Assembly (NCBI RefSeq): GCF_004962245.1
Contig: NZ_SUHQ01000015.1
Coordinates: 1-64,000, forward strand
Direction of reading: 5' to 3'
DNA: 64,000 nt
Source: Mesorhizobium sp.
Lineage (GTDB): Bacteria > Pseudomonadota > Alphaproteobacteria > Rhizobiales > Rhizobiaceae
The position numbers and the translations under genes are program-made. Of the stretch, positions 47,355 through 56,843 are shown piece by piece (the first letter of the stretch is position 1; each line of letters opens with the position of its first letter). The notes under the pieces are model-generated. The model did not search any database. It worked only from the letters and a program-made list of their open reading frames with translations, and was not told the DNA's origin.

Positions 47355-47675
47355 GCTCCCCTGATCGAGAAGACCTGCGGCTTCGCCGATAGCCAGTCCG
47401 TCGCCGCGAAGCTTGCCGCGCTTTCGCATCCGGCGCGGATCGAGATCCTCAGGCATCTTTCGGCCAACCGCTCCTGCTGCTGCCGCGAGGTCGTGGATCA
47501 TCTCGACCTGGCGCAGTCTACCGTTTCGCAGCATCTGAAGATATTGGTCGACGCCGGGCTCGTCCGCTACGAACCGGACCGGCAACGCTCGCGCTACGAA
47601 GTCGACGGCCATGCGCTTGCCGACGTTTCCGCATCGCTGGCCGCGCTCGTCAATTCCTGCTGCTCCGGCCGCTAG
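47349..47675 (+). CDS. ArsR/SmtB-family metalloregulator
   Basis: 108-residue winged-helix repressor that loosens from DNA on binding a metal(loid). ALSHPARIEILRHLSANRSCCCREVVDHLDLAQSTVSQHLKILVDAGLVRYEPDRQRSRY holds the DNA-binding core. The triple cysteine CCC sits just before the recognition region, where ArsR-type thiol sensors bind As or Sb. Two more Cys lie at the C-terminus (SCCSG). No ars genes are adjacent, but an Atm1-type exporter follows across a repeat. The operator covers its own start, pointing to tight autorepression. Confidence 0.92.
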   Translation: MNAPLIEKTCGFADSQSVAAKLAALSHPARIEILRHLSANRSCCCREVVDHLDLAQSTVSQHLKILVDAGLVRYEPDRQRSRYEVDGHALADVSASLAALVNSCCSGR

Positions 47676-47763
47676 ACCATGATCCCGAAGCGGAGGACCG
47701 CGTCAGCGAAAAGTGGAAACCGGTTTTTACTGCGCTGACCTACGGTTCGGAAAGATCATGGTC
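47675..47763. repeat. Dispersed palindromic repeat, copy 2 (GACCATGATC family)
   Basis: GACCATGATC (47675-47684) and GATCATGGTC (47754-47763) bound 89 bp containing AGCGAAAAGTGG and AACCGGTTTTT. As with copy 1, its first base is the last base of a TAG stop codon, here that of arsR. A 20-bp insert not in copy 1 lies near the middle. It separates arsR from the exporter. Confidence 0.85.
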
Positions 47764-47796
47764 AGGCAATAAGAGATAAGAAAAAAGGCAATAAAA

Positions 47797-49683
47797 ATGG
47801 CCGAAAAAACCGTTTCCGCCGACTCGGGTTCGACTTTCAAGACATTGCGCAACCTTTGGCCCTATATGTGGCCCGCCGACCGCGCCGACCTAAGGGCACG
47901 GGTGGTGTGGGCGACCGTGCTTCTTGTCGTCGCCAAGCTGACGCTGGTTGCCGGCCCCTATTTCTTCAAATGGGCGACCGATGCGCTGGCCGGCGACGCC
48001 AGGTCGGTGCCGCCGCTGCCGGCCTTCCTGCTGGCGCCGGTCATGCTGGTCGTCGCCTACAATATCGTGCGGCTTTTGCAGCTCGGCTTCAATCAGCTCC
48101 GCGACGCGCTGTTTGCCCGCGTCGGGCAGTATGCGGTGCGCCAGCTCGCCTTCCGCACCTTCATCCACATGCATCAACTGTCGCTGCGCTTCCATCTCGA
48201 ACGCCGCACCGGCGGCCTGTCGCGCATTATCGAACGCGGCACCAAGGGTATCGAGACGATCGTTCGCTTCACCGTGCTCAACACCTTGCCGACCATCCTC
48301 GAGTTCGCGCTGACGGCCGGCATTTTCGCTTATGCCTATGGCTGGAAATATGTCGCGGTCGTCGCGGTCACGGTCTGGCTCTATGTCTGGTTCACGGTAA
48401 GGGCGAGCGACTGGCGCATCGGCATCCGCCGCGACATGAACGACAGCGACACCGATGCCAACACCAAGGCGATCGACTCGCTGCTCAACTTTGAGACGGT
48501 CAAGTATTTCAACAACGAGGCCATGGAGGCCCAGCGCTTCGACCGTTCGATGGCGCGCTACGAGATCGCCGCGACCAAGATCTGGACTTCGCTTGGCTGG
48601 CTGAACTTCGGCCAAGGTGTCATCTTCGGTCTCGGCACAGTCATCGTCATGTGCCTTTCGGCGCTGGAAGTGCAGGCTGGCACGCAGACTGTCGGCGACT
48701 TCGTCTTCATCAACGCCATGCTGATGCAGCTATCGGTGCCGCTCAACTTCATTGGCTTCATCTACCGTGAGATTCGGCAAGGCTTGACCGACATCGAGCA
48801 GATGTTCGACCTGCTCGACGTGCCGCAGGAGATCGTCGACAAACCAGGTGCCAAACCGCTGGTCGTCGGCGCTGGCAAGGTCGAGTTCCGCGACGTACAT
48901 TTTTCCTACGATCCCAACCGCAAGATACTGAAAGGGATCAGCTTCGAGGTGCCGGCCGGCAAAACGATTGCCATTGTCGGGCCGTCAGGCGCCGGCAAGT
49001 CGACCATCTCGCGGCTGCTGTTCCGCTTTTACGACATCCAGGGCGGCAAGATCCTGATCGACGGGCAGGACATTCGCGACGTGACCCAGGAGAGCCTGCG
49101 CGCGGCGATCGGCATGGTGCCGCAGGACACCGTGCTGTTCAACGACACCATCGCCTACAACATCCGCTACGGCCGCGTCGAGGCCAGCGAGGAGGACGTC
49201 CGCAAGGCGGCCGAACTCGCTCAGATCGGGCCGTTCATCGAGCGGTTGCCCGACGGTTACCGGTCGATGGTCGGCGAGCGCGGACTGAAACTGTCCGGCG
49301 GCGAGAAGCAGCGCGTGGCGATCGCCCGCACCATTTTGAAGGCGCCGCCGATCCTGATGCTCGACGAGGCGACCTCGGCGCTGGACAGCCATACCGAACA
49401 GGAGATCCAGGCGGCGCTCGATCTCGTCAGCCAGGGCCGCACCACCCTCGTCATCGCCCACCGCCTGTCGACGGTGATTTCGGCCGACGAGATCATCGTG
49501 CTGCAGGACGGCCAGATCGCCGAGCGCGGCACGCATGCCGCCTTGATGCGCAAGGCCGGTCTGTACGCCTCGATGTGGGACCGCCAGCGCGAAGCGACGG
49601 AGGCCGAGGAGCGGCTGCGGATTGCGCGCGAGAGCGACGAGTTCGGCGTCGTCGTCCGCCGCCGCACCTCGGAGGTGAGCTGA
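47797..49683 (+). CDS. Atm1-type ABC exporter
   Basis: 628-residue half-transporter: a six-helix membrane domain (about 35-330) fused to an ATPase domain. Family marks are LSLRFHLERRTGGLSRIIERGTKGIE in the membrane part and the long helix NFETVKYFNNE. The ATPase has Walker A GPSGAGKST, signature LSGGEKQ, Walker B ILMLDEATSALD and the H-loop VIAHRLS. Bacterial Atm1 proteins export glutathione persulfide or metal-thiol conjugates and protect against heavy metals. The ArsR gene upstream suggests metal control. ATA AAAATG spacing gives a weak ribosome-binding site. Confidence 0.93.
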   Translation: MAEKTVSADSGSTFKTLRNLWPYMWPADRADLRARVVWATVLLVVAKLTLVAGPYFFKWATDALAGDARSVPPLPAFLLAPVMLVVAYNIVRLLQLGFNQLRDALFARVGQYAVRQLAFRTFIHMHQLSLRFHLERRTGGLSRIIERGTKGIETIVRFTVLNTLPTILEFALTAGIFAYAYGWKYVAVVAVTVWLYVWFTVRASDWRIGIRRDMNDSDTDANTKAIDSLLNFETVKYFNNEAMEAQRFDRSMARYEIAATKIWTSLGWLNFGQGVIFGLGTVIVMCLSALEVQAGTQTVGDFVFINAMLMQLSVPLNFIGFIYREIRQGLTDIEQMFDLLDVPQEIVDKPGAKPLVVGAGKVEFRDVHFSYDPNRKILKGISFEVPAGKTIAIVGPSGAGKSTISRLLFRFYDIQGGKILIDGQDIRDVTQESLRAAIGMVPQDTVLFNDTIAYNIRYGRVEASEEDVRKAAELAQIGPFIERLPDGYRSMVGERGLKLSGGEKQRVAIARTILKAPPILMLDEATSALDSHTEQEIQAALDLVSQGRTTLVIAHRLSTVISADEIIVLQDGQIAERGTHAALMRKAGLYASMWDRQREATEAEERLRIARESDEFGVVVRRRTSEVS

Positions 49684-49789
49684 CGTTTTGAGAACGAGTT
49701 GATTTTTCCGCTTGACCTCAACTTAAGTTGAGATCGTAGACCGTGATCGAAGGTACGTGGTGCACCTGTTCGCGATCGGAGATACGGAA

Positions 49790-50137
49790 ATGGATCAGCT
49801 AAATCAACAATATGGCAATGGTAGTGTGTTCAGGGTCGACAAGTTCGTCGTCCCTGGCGCGGCCCGCGAAGAAATCATCGCCAAGGTCAGGATGACGCAT
49901 GAATTGCTGCGCCAGCAGCAAGGCTTCGTGCAGGATTTCCTGCTCGAGCAATTCTCCGGGCCGGGCGAGTTCAACCTCGTCACCATTGTCGAATGGGAAA
50001 GCCAGGCGGCCGTCGACAAGGTGGTGCCGATCGTCAAGGCTGCGCATGAGCGCATTGCCTTCAACCCGCAGGAGACGATCGCCCGGCTCGGCGTCAAGGC
50101 CGACATCGCCAACTATCAGCGGATTCCCGGCGTGTAG
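49790..50137 (+). CDS. ABM-domain protein (antibiotic biosynthesis monooxygenase family)
   Basis: 115-residue dimeric alpha-beta barrel protein. MDQLNQQYGNGSVFRVDKFVVP leads into EEIIAKVRMTHELLRQQQGFVQDFLLEQF and FNLVTIVEWESQAAVDKVVP, the two halves of the ABM ferredoxin-like fold. ATG 49790 is preferred, with GGAGA upstream; a GTG at 49757 would add 11 residues. The name of the family does not imply antibiotic production, and many members are quinol or heme-related oxygenases. It follows the exporter at 106 bp. Confidence 0.8.
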   Translation: MDQLNQQYGNGSVFRVDKFVVPGAAREEIIAKVRMTHELLRQQQGFVQDFLLEQFSGPGEFNLVTIVEWESQAAVDKVVPIVKAAHERIAFNPQETIARLGVKADIANYQRIPGV

Positions 50138-50142
50138 GCTCT

Positions 50143-51015
50143 CTACGGCCAGCCGGCACCTGGTGCCGGTGCCTCGATGCTGAGCACCTGGCCGGTGCGG
50201 GCATTGCTGATCATGTATTCAAAGCCGCGCCATTCCGCGGTGACGATGAACAGCGTCTTGCCGTCGGCGCCGCCGAGCATGCAGGCAAAACAGCCGCGAT
50301 CGGCGTCGATGCTCTCGAGCATCGCGCCGCCTTCGCGCACGCGTACACAGTGCCGGTTGGGCACGTCGGCATACCAGACGGCGCCCTCGGCATCGAGGCA
50401 GATGCCGTCGGGAAAGCCGTTGCCGAGGTTGGCCCAAAGCCGCCGGTTGGAAAGGCTGCCATTGGCGGCGATATCGAAGGCGGTCAGCCTGTTGGCGTAG
50501 GATTCGGCGACGATCAGCGTCTTGTTGTCAGGCGTCACCGCCATCCCGTTGGCGAAGGCAATCTTGTCCGCCACCTGCCGCATGGACCCGTCCGGGGTAA
50601 TCAGCACAATGGTGCCGGGGCCGAAATGCTGGCCGGGAGCCGGCACTGGCCCGCCGCCATTGACGTAGATGTTCCCGCGCCCATCGACCACGATCTCGTT
50701 CCAAGGGCTCCTTGAAAGACCTCGCAGATCAGCATGGGTGACCAGCGTACCGTCTGTTTCTTGCCGCAGCACCAGTCCCTCACACCCGCAGACGACGAGC
50801 AGGCGACCGTCCGGCAGCCAATCGATCGAATAGGGCAGGGTGGCCGGCACGGTTAGCATGATGTCGCTGCTGCCGTCGGCGTCGACGGCGATGATCTGGC
50901 CGGTTCCCCAGTTGCAGAACCACAGCCGACCGTCATGCCAGCGCGGCGACTCGCCGAAGGCAAGGCCATTCGTGATGATATTCGCTTTCCTGGCGGCTGA
51001 TTTCGGCGACGGCAT
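50143..51015 (-). CDS. SMP-30/gluconolactonase-family hydrolase
   Basis: 290-residue six-bladed beta-propeller lactonase with unknown sugar or other lactone substrate. GLAFGESPRWHDGRLWFCNWGTGQII holds the metal-binding Glu, IYVNGG and the GNGFPDGICLDAEGAVWYAD strand hold the metal-binding Asn and catalytic Asp, and GADGKTLFIVTAEW comes near the end. ATG 51015 is chosen, with AAGGGAG just upstream; a GTG at 51036 is the alternative. It is convergent with the ABM gene and divergent from the DUF4375 gene. Confidence 0.88.
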   Translation of the reverse strand: MPSPKSAARKANIITNGLAFGESPRWHDGRLWFCNWGTGQIIAVDADGSSDIMLTVPATLPYSIDWLPDGRLLVVCGCEGLVLRQETDGTLVTHADLRGLSRSPWNEIVVDGRGNIYVNGGGPVPAPGQHFGPGTIVLITPDGSMRQVADKIAFANGMAVTPDNKTLIVAESYANRLTAFDIAANGSLSNRRLWANLGNGFPDGICLDAEGAVWYADVPNRHCVRVREGGAMLESIDADRGCFACMLGGADGKTLFIVTAEWRGFEYMISNARTGQVLSIEAPAPGAGWP

Positions 51016-51275
51016 TGGCTTGCTCCCTTGTTGCACGACGCCGCTCTTTCCGGAGCCGTCGCGAAGCGCTATCCGTCCAAGGACGAGCGACGGGGCGATG
51101 TTCCGACACGTTCCTCAGGATTCCCTGGCGATTGGCGCGCTTTTCTTCGCGCTTCGCATTGGAAGGCGTCGACAAACCAGATCAGTTGAATGCCTTTTTT
51201 CTTTCTCAGCAGATGATATCGTCTAGCCGGCAATAACCCGCCAGCTGTTGCTTGTGCGATTCAGGAGCACTTTGG

Positions 51276-52532
51276 ATGTTCGGATTTTTTTCGCGCAAGC
51301 CTAAGAAGACGTCCGGGCAGCCGGCGACGCCTTCTGCAGGGCAGTCGGAAGTCCATCTGCCGCTGCCCATTGTGGTACGTCGCTCGGCCGTGGAAGCGGC
51401 GATGGACGAGCCCTTCGAACTCGTCTTCGCGGTCGAGAGGTTCATCCAAACTATGACTTCTGAAGGGGTCTACCATTATTCGGAAATCAGTCCAAAGGCG
51501 ATGCAAGTTTATCACGCGGACTTGTATTCGGCCGAGGTGAAAAATGGCGGTCACAGCCAATTCATCCACAACGCAGGCCAGGAAATCGACGCCATCATCG
51601 CTAGCGCGCGTGCCGGTCTCGCCTCCATGGGCGCGAAGGAGCAGTTGGCAACTCTGGAAAAGATGTCTGTTTGGGTCGCCGAGCATCCTGATGAAGCTGC
51701 AGGACAGACCGGCTTCGAGGGCGGCCGCGACGACTTCCTCGATACGCTTGATGATGCTTTCTACGATGCTGACGAGGCTGAGCCGATGCAGCGCCTGACG
51801 GCACATTGGATCGCTTCATGGCCCGATCTGAAAATTGTCGATGATGACGACTACGACGATGCCATATATCAGTTGGTGATGGCCAATCCCCAGCGCGCTG
51901 GCAGGCTTCTTCATCGCTCGGTTACCAAGCTGGCACGGCAGATGATCGGCTGGCGCGCTGTCGGTGTCGGCCTTGCCTGCGCCAGGCTCTCGCCACCGGA
52001 AGTCAAGCTGGCGTTCGGCATGGCGAGGGTACTGAATGTCGAGGGCGAGCAGCAGATGACTTACCAACTCCGCACCAGCGCGAAGGAGCCCAGGCTGTGC
52101 GTCGTTACCGACGCGCACGCCGCTATCTATGAATATATCGCGCAGGAGGATCCGCCCATCGTACGCGCAGGTGAGAACCTGTTGGGAGCTAACGCCCCAC
52201 GTGTCGGCACCAGACTTGCCCGCGTCGAAGCGTCGGAGATCACCACGGTCGTCAATCTGGCAGAGGAATACCACGCGCCGGTCGCCATTGACCTTTTGCT
52301 GCGCAAAGCAGGATTTGATCCGACCGACGCCATCGTCTCCGCAAATTCGGTCGTGCCGAAGGATGAAGGAGCGGTCTTGAACTGGGTGGTGATTGCTGGC
52401 GGCAAGGCTTTCTTTATCCAATCGTCTCCTAACGGAAGTGCGTTGTTGCGCGGCAAGGACGACGCAAAGCTGGCGGAAGCCTGGATGCCTGAGCTTGAGG
52501 AGCATTTTGCCCGCTCTGCCGCTGCGGGCTGA
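51276..52532 (+). CDS. DUF4375 (DMP19-like) protein
   Basis: 418-residue protein, start ATG 51276 with AGGAG upstream. The N-terminal half contains ADLYSAEVKNGGHSQFIHNAG, the E-x-x-NGG-x-x-QF pattern of DUF4375, followed by FYDADEAEPMQRLTAHWIASWPDL. The C-terminal half (from about 210) is separate and not recognised, with one stretch EYHAPVAIDLLLRKAGFDPTDAIVSANSVV. No signal peptide or membrane segment is seen. GC is a bit lower than in its neighbours. DMP19 relatives mimic DNA or act as small adaptors, but nothing here supports a specific role. Confidence 0.75.
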   Translation: MFGFFSRKPKKTSGQPATPSAGQSEVHLPLPIVVRRSAVEAAMDEPFELVFAVERFIQTMTSEGVYHYSEISPKAMQVYHADLYSAEVKNGGHSQFIHNAGQEIDAIIASARAGLASMGAKEQLATLEKMSVWVAEHPDEAAGQTGFEGGRDDFLDTLDDAFYDADEAEPMQRLTAHWIASWPDLKIVDDDDYDDAIYQLVMANPQRAGRLLHRSVTKLARQMIGWRAVGVGLACARLSPPEVKLAFGMARVLNVEGEQQMTYQLRTSAKEPRLCVVTDAHAAIYEYIAQEDPPIVRAGENLLGANAPRVGTRLARVEASEITTVVNLAEEYHAPVAIDLLLRKAGFDPTDAIVSANSVVPKDEGAVLNWVVIAGGKAFFIQSSPNGSALLRGKDDAKLAEAWMPELEEHFARSAAAG

Positions 52533-52669
52533 GCCGCTTCTGCGCATTCTGCCTAAACCCACTCCACGGCTACGGTATTGGGGCCGGAGACCTTCCCCAT
52601 TGCCGCGTTGCGGCCACAGGGTGTTTCCGCTATTGAGGCCGGACCTGAAACAAGGGCTGCTCCCGTCCC

Positions 52670-53368
52670 ATGGACCTCGTCGACACGATCAAGAAAACGT
52701 TCGTTCCGATCCATCGCGAAGGCTATCCGTTCATCGCGGCGTTCGCCGCGGTGACGCTTTTCCTCGGCTATTTCTCTTCGATCCTGTTCTGGATCTGCCT
52801 CATCCTGACGGCCTGGTGCGTCTATTTCTTCCGCGATCCGGAGCGCGTCACGCCTGTCGACGACCGGCTGGTGGTGAGCCCGGCCGACGGCATCATCACC
52901 GCGGTCGGTCCGGCCATGCCGCCGCGCGAACTCGGACTCGGCGGCACCGAAATGACCCGCATCTCGGTGTTCATGGACGTCTTCTCCTGCCATGTGAACC
53001 GCGCTCCGGTGCGCGGCCGCATCACAAGGATCGAGCATCGGCCGGGCGCATTCCTCAACGCCGCACTCGACAAGGCGAGTGCCGACAACGAGCGCAACGG
53101 CCTGGTCATCGAAAGCCCCAACGGCACAGTAGCCGCGGTGCAGATCGCCGGCCTGGTGGCACGGCGCATCGTCTGCTGGGCCGAGGCCGGCGGCACGATC
53201 GGCATCGGCGAGCGCTTCGGGCTGATCCGCTTCGGCTCGCGCGTCGACGTGTTCCTGCCCTCGACGGCGACACCGCGTGTCGCCGTCGGTCAGACCGCGG
53301 TTGGCGGTGAGACCATACTGGCCGAATTCGGCGGTGTCGCCGCAACGCCGCTCGTGCGGGTGTCCTGA
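52670..53368 (+). CDS. psd: Phosphatidylserine decarboxylase (short form)
   Basis: Makes phosphatidylethanolamine from phosphatidylserine in the inner membrane. The 232-residue proenzyme has a membrane segment (about 20-45), [32 protein letters not shown] and the self-cleavage site GS in [12 protein letters not shown], which produces the pyruvoyl group. This is the short archaeal/rhizobial type. pssA starts 4 bp downstream, so both steps of PE synthesis are cotranscribed. Confidence 0.96.
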   Translation: MDLVDTIKKTFVPIHREGYPFIAAFAAVTLFLGYFSSILFWICLILTAWCVYFFRDPERVTPVDDRLVVSPADGIITAVGPAMPPRELGLGGTEMTRISVFMDVFSCHVNRAPVRGRITRIEHRPGAFLNAALDKASADNERNGLVIESPNGTVAAVQIAGLVARRIVCWAEAGGTIGIGERFGLIRFGSRVDVFLPSTATPRVAVGQTAVGGETILAEFGGVAATPLVRVS

Positions 53369-53371
53369 GCC

Positions 53372-54187
53372 GTGGGCGCGCCATTCAAGAAATTCGAGGC
53401 GCATGGCGGCGGCGGCCCGCGCATCCGTGAAATCCCGATGCGCATGGTGCTGCCCAATCTCGTCACCGTGCTCGCCATCTGCGCCGGCCTCTCCGGCATC
53501 CGCTTCGGCTTCGAAGGCCGTTTCGAGCCGGCAGTGGTGATGGTGCTGCTCGCCGCCTTCCTCGACGGCATCGACGGCCGCCTGGCGCGAATGCTGAAGG
53601 CGACGTCCAAATTCGGCGCGCAGATGGATTCGCTGGCCGACATCGTCAATTTCGGCGTAGCACCCGCACTGGTGCTCTATGCCTTCCTGCTCGACCGGGC
53701 CGGCTCGCCGGGCTGGATTGCCGCGCTCCTGTTCACCATCGCTTGCGGGCTTAGGCTTGCCCGCTTCAACGTGCTCGACGAAGAGACCGACCGGCCGCAG
53801 TGGCAGGTCGAGTATTTCGTCGGTGTGCCAGCGCCGGCGGGTGCCGTGCTGGTGATGCTGCCGCTTTATCTGTACTTCCTGCGGCTTGGCCTGGAGCCAT
53901 CCCGCCCTGCAGCCTACGTCGCCACCGGCTTCACCATTCTGGTCGCCTTCCTGCTGGTCAGCCGGCTGCCGGTCTATTCCGGCAAGAGCCTGAAAATCCC
54001 GGGCGACAGGGTGCTGCCGATCATCCTCGGCGTCGTCCTCTACATCCTGCTGTTGATGACCTACCCCTGGTACACGCTGACGGCGTCGGTCGCCGGCTAT
54101 CTGATCTTCCTGCCGTTCAGCGTCCGCGCCTATAGCAGGCGTGCCAAGCGAGAGGGCGAGAAGGTTCCGCCTTCGGATATCGGTTGA
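53372..54187 (+). CDS. pssA: Phosphatidylserine synthase
   Basis: Joins CDP-diacylglycerol and serine to phosphatidylserine. The 271-residue CDP-alcohol phosphotransferase has the signature DGIDGRLARMLKATSKFGAQ continuing to MDSLAD, so D-G-x2-A-R-x8-G-x3-D-x3-D is complete. Several membrane segments follow, ending in a basic tail. The start is GTG 53372, three bases after the psd stop. Partner of psd, the usual rhizobial pair. Confidence 0.95.
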   Translation: MGAPFKKFEAHGGGGPRIREIPMRMVLPNLVTVLAICAGLSGIRFGFEGRFEPAVVMVLLAAFLDGIDGRLARMLKATSKFGAQMDSLADIVNFGVAPALVLYAFLLDRAGSPGWIAALLFTIACGLRLARFNVLDEETDRPQWQVEYFVGVPAPAGAVLVMLPLYLYFLRLGLEPSRPAAYVATGFTILVAFLLVSRLPVYSGKSLKIPGDRVLPIILGVVLYILLLMTYPWYTLTASVAGYLIFLPFSVRAYSRRAKREGEKVPPSDIG

Positions 54188-54352
54188 CAGGCCTGTCGCC
54201 AATTCGCTCCGACGGTCACCTGGTGCGGGAACCTGCCGGGCATCTCGACCGTTCTGTCTCAACGGGCGAGGCGCGCGACCTCCCGAAACGCCTCGCCACC
54301 GATCTCTCAAGCTGCTGTCCCAGGTGCAGCACCTGGAGAAGAGCGAGGAGAA

Positions 54353-54616
54353 ATGGCTGTCGTCCTCATCGGTGCGTTGCTTATTGTCGCTGGCGTTGTG
54401 TACATGGCTGGCGCAGCCCTCGGGCGAGGGCGGCTCAGCGATCCGGAGCCTGTTCACACGGCGCCGGATCGCCCGACCCCAAAGCTCGCAACGCCAGGCC
54501 CGACACTGGAGCCGCGGCGGCGCGGTCTTGGTTTCCTCGGCCTGTCGCAGAACTGGCCGGGCCTGGCAATGATGGCGGTCGGCGTCATCCTGCTGTTGTC
54601 GGTGGTGGTCCTCTAG
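54353..54616 (+). CDS. Small two-helix membrane protein
   Basis: 87-residue protein with two hydrophobic segments (AVVLIGALLIVAGVVYMAGAAL and LAMMAVGVILLLSVVVL) separated by a Pro-rich loop of about 40 residues (PDRPTPKLATPGP). A strong GAGGAGAA ribosome-binding site precedes the ATG. I do not recognise the family. It stands between pssA and the convergent ligase gene and may share the psd-pssA transcript, with a gap of about 165 bp. Confidence 0.7.
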   Translation: MAVVLIGALLIVAGVVYMAGAALGRGRLSDPEPVHTAPDRPTPKLATPGPTLEPRRRGLGFLGLSQNWPGLAMMAVGVILLLSVVVL

Positions 54617-54620
54617 CGCT

Positions 54621-56843
54621 TTAAGCTGCCGCGTTGAGCCCCAGCCGGTCGATCGCCAGTTTGCGGGTCGAGACATAGTCGGTCTTGCCCGAACCCAGCA
54701 CCGGGATTTCCTCGACCTTGACGATGTCGTTCGGAACCATCAGTTCGGCGGCACCGGCCTTTTTGCCGAACGTGCGCAATTCGTCGGGGTCGGCGTCATT
54801 GGCGGTGGTGACCAGCACGATGCGCTCGCCGCGGCGTTTGTCCGGCACCGCCACCACGGCGTGGTGCTCTTCCGGCCATAGCGACTGCACCAGCATCTCG
54901 ACCGCGCCCAGCGACACCATTTCGCCGGCGATCTTGGCGAAGCGCTTGGCCCGGCCGCGAATGGTAAGGAAGCCTTCGCGGTCGACCGAAACGATGTCGC
55001 CGGTATCGTGCCAGCCGTCGCGCGGCTGCAATTCACCGGGTCGATCTGATGTCATGTAGCCCATCATCAGGTTCGGCCCATCGATCCACAACTGTCCGGC
55101 GCCGCTGACGCCCTCGACCGGTTCGAGTTTCATCCGCATGGCCGGCAATAGCCGCCCGACTGTGCCGTCGCGGCCGTGGATGGCTGTGTTGACGGCAACA
55201 ACCGGCGCTGCCTCGGTCAGCCCGAAACCCTCGATGATCTCGGCCTGGAAGCGTTCACGGTAGACACGGCGCGTCTCCGGTCTCACCGCTTCGGCGCCGG
55301 CGACGATGAAGCGCAGGCTGGAGAAATCGCCGTCCTTGGCGGTGCGCGCATAGTTTGCGAGGAACGTATCGGTGCCGAACATGACGGTCGGCCTTGCCTT
55401 GCGCGCGACCTCGGGGATCAGCTTGTAGTGGAGCGGCGAGGGGTAGAGGAACAGTTTTACCCCGGTGACCAGCGGCAGGATGGTGCCGCCGGTGAGCCCG
55501 AACGAGTGGAACACCGGCAGCACGTTGAGCAGGATGTCGGCCGGGGAGATGGTGATGCGGGCTTCGGCCTGCATGGCGTTGGCGAGAAGATTCCTATGCG
55601 AGAGCACCACCGCCTTTGGCGTGCCCTCCGAGCCTGAGGTGAACAGGATCACCGCTGGCTTGGCCGCGTCCTGCCCCTGCAGCGGTAGGCGCCACAGCAA
55701 AGCGGCGGCGAGCTTGTCCAGCACGGTTACGCTGGCCCGCACATCCTCCAGCCATAGCAGCCTGGCGCCGCCTTCTTCCACCGCCGCGACGATGTCAGCG
55801 AGGCTTGCCTTGTCGATAAAGGCTCGCGACGAGACCACTGTGCGGATCTCCGTCGTGCGCACGGCTGCGGTGACGCTGGCCGGTCCTGCGGTGTAGTTGA
55901 TCATCGCCGCCACCCGGCTCGCCGACAACAGCCCAATGAGCGACAGCACAACGCCGTTGGCGTTGGGCAGCAGCAGTCCAACCGCTTCGCCCGGTGCCGT
56001 CACAGCCTCGAAGCGGCGGCCCAACACCCGCGCGCCGATGAACAGCTTTCTGTAACTCAGTGCGCCGCCGATCACATCTTCGACGATAGGATGCGAGGCG
56101 CCCACACGGTCGGCGGCGTCGCGTATGGCGAGAAACAGCCCGCGATCAAGATCGCTGCCGAACAGCCGGGCCTCGGCGAAACGGTCGAACAGCGCGTTGG
56201 TGTTCGAGGACTGATCAGGGTTTCGCGCCACCAGTTCGGCGATGGTCATTGGCTCCAGCACACTGATCGACAGGTGCGGAAACCAGTGCCGGGGCGCCTT
56301 GTCCTCCGGTGTCAGCGATGCCGGCAGCGTTCGCGCTCCAGCGACGAAGATCGGCACGATGCGGGCGTCGGCCTGCATCGCGATGCGGGTGACGGCGCGA
56401 AACAGGCGAAATGTCCTGACATCAGGCTCGACCATATCCGGCAGGTAGACGGCGAGGCGGCCCTTGCCCTTCAGCACCCGCACCAGCCGGCGGCTGACGA
56501 AGACATGCTCGGCGTTGAAGGCGATGGTGCGGCCAAGCTCGCGCCAGGGTTCGAGCCAGGGCGATCGCGCCGAGGCCTCGTCGAGGATGTGCAGCGTGTC
56601 TTCCGGCAGCAATGACAGCATCAGCGCCGGTTCGAGGCGCGACTGATGCGAAATGACGTAGATGACCGGGGTGGCCGCGTTGCGGGCGATCCTGATACGG
56701 CTGTCGGCAATCCGGTAGGCGAGCTTGAACGGCACATAGAGCAGCGCCTGGACGAAGCGCAGGCCGAGGCGGAATTTCTCCACCACGCCGATCAGCAACC
56801 AGGCCGCAACGAGGCCCGCAAGCAGCGCTAGTGTCAGGATCAT
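54621..56843 (-). CDS. PlsC-like acyltransferase/acyl-AMP ligase fusion (Aas-like)
   Basis: 740-residue Aas-type enzyme, expected to activate fatty acids and reacylate lysophospholipids. ATG 56843 has GGGAG upstream; the frame extends to 56978 without conserved sequence. One N-terminal membrane segment (about 2-22) is followed by an acyltransferase domain (about 55-230) in which the usual HX4D is His66-x4-Glu71 (SHQSRLEP). The AMP-ligase domain (about 270-735) has LFTSGSEGTPKAVVLSH, GFGLTEAAP and GWHDTGD, all intact. Whether the Glu preserves acyl transfer is unknown. Confidence 0.87.
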   Translation of the reverse strand: MILTLALLAGLVAAWLLIGVVEKFRLGLRFVQALLYVPFKLAYRIADSRIRIARNAATPVIYVISHQSRLEPALMLSLLPEDTLHILDEASARSPWLEPWRELGRTIAFNAEHVFVSRRLVRVLKGKGRLAVYLPDMVEPDVRTFRLFRAVTRIAMQADARIVPIFVAGARTLPASLTPEDKAPRHWFPHLSISVLEPMTIAELVARNPDQSSNTNALFDRFAEARLFGSDLDRGLFLAIRDAADRVGASHPIVEDVIGGALSYRKLFIGARVLGRRFEAVTAPGEAVGLLLPNANGVVLSLIGLLSASRVAAMINYTAGPASVTAAVRTTEIRTVVSSRAFIDKASLADIVAAVEEGGARLLWLEDVRASVTVLDKLAAALLWRLPLQGQDAAKPAVILFTSGSEGTPKAVVLSHRNLLANAMQAEARITISPADILLNVLPVFHSFGLTGGTILPLVTGVKLFLYPSPLHYKLIPEVARKARPTVMFGTDTFLANYARTAKDGDFSSLRFIVAGAEAVRPETRRVYRERFQAEIIEGFGLTEAAPVVAVNTAIHGRDGTVGRLLPAMRMKLEPVEGVSGAGQLWIDGPNLMMGYMTSDRPGELQPRDGWHDTGDIVSVDREGFLTIRGRAKRFAKIAGEMVSLGAVEMLVQSLWPEEHHAVVAVPDKRRGERIVLVTTANDADPDELRTFGKKAGAAELMVPNDIVKVEEIPVLGSGKTDYVSTRKLAIDRLGLNAAA

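Noticed and set aside
52553..54676. Long minus-strand open frame across psd, pssA and the small membrane gene
   Set aside because: Arg/His-rich translation typical of shadow frames, covering three well-supported genes on the other strand.
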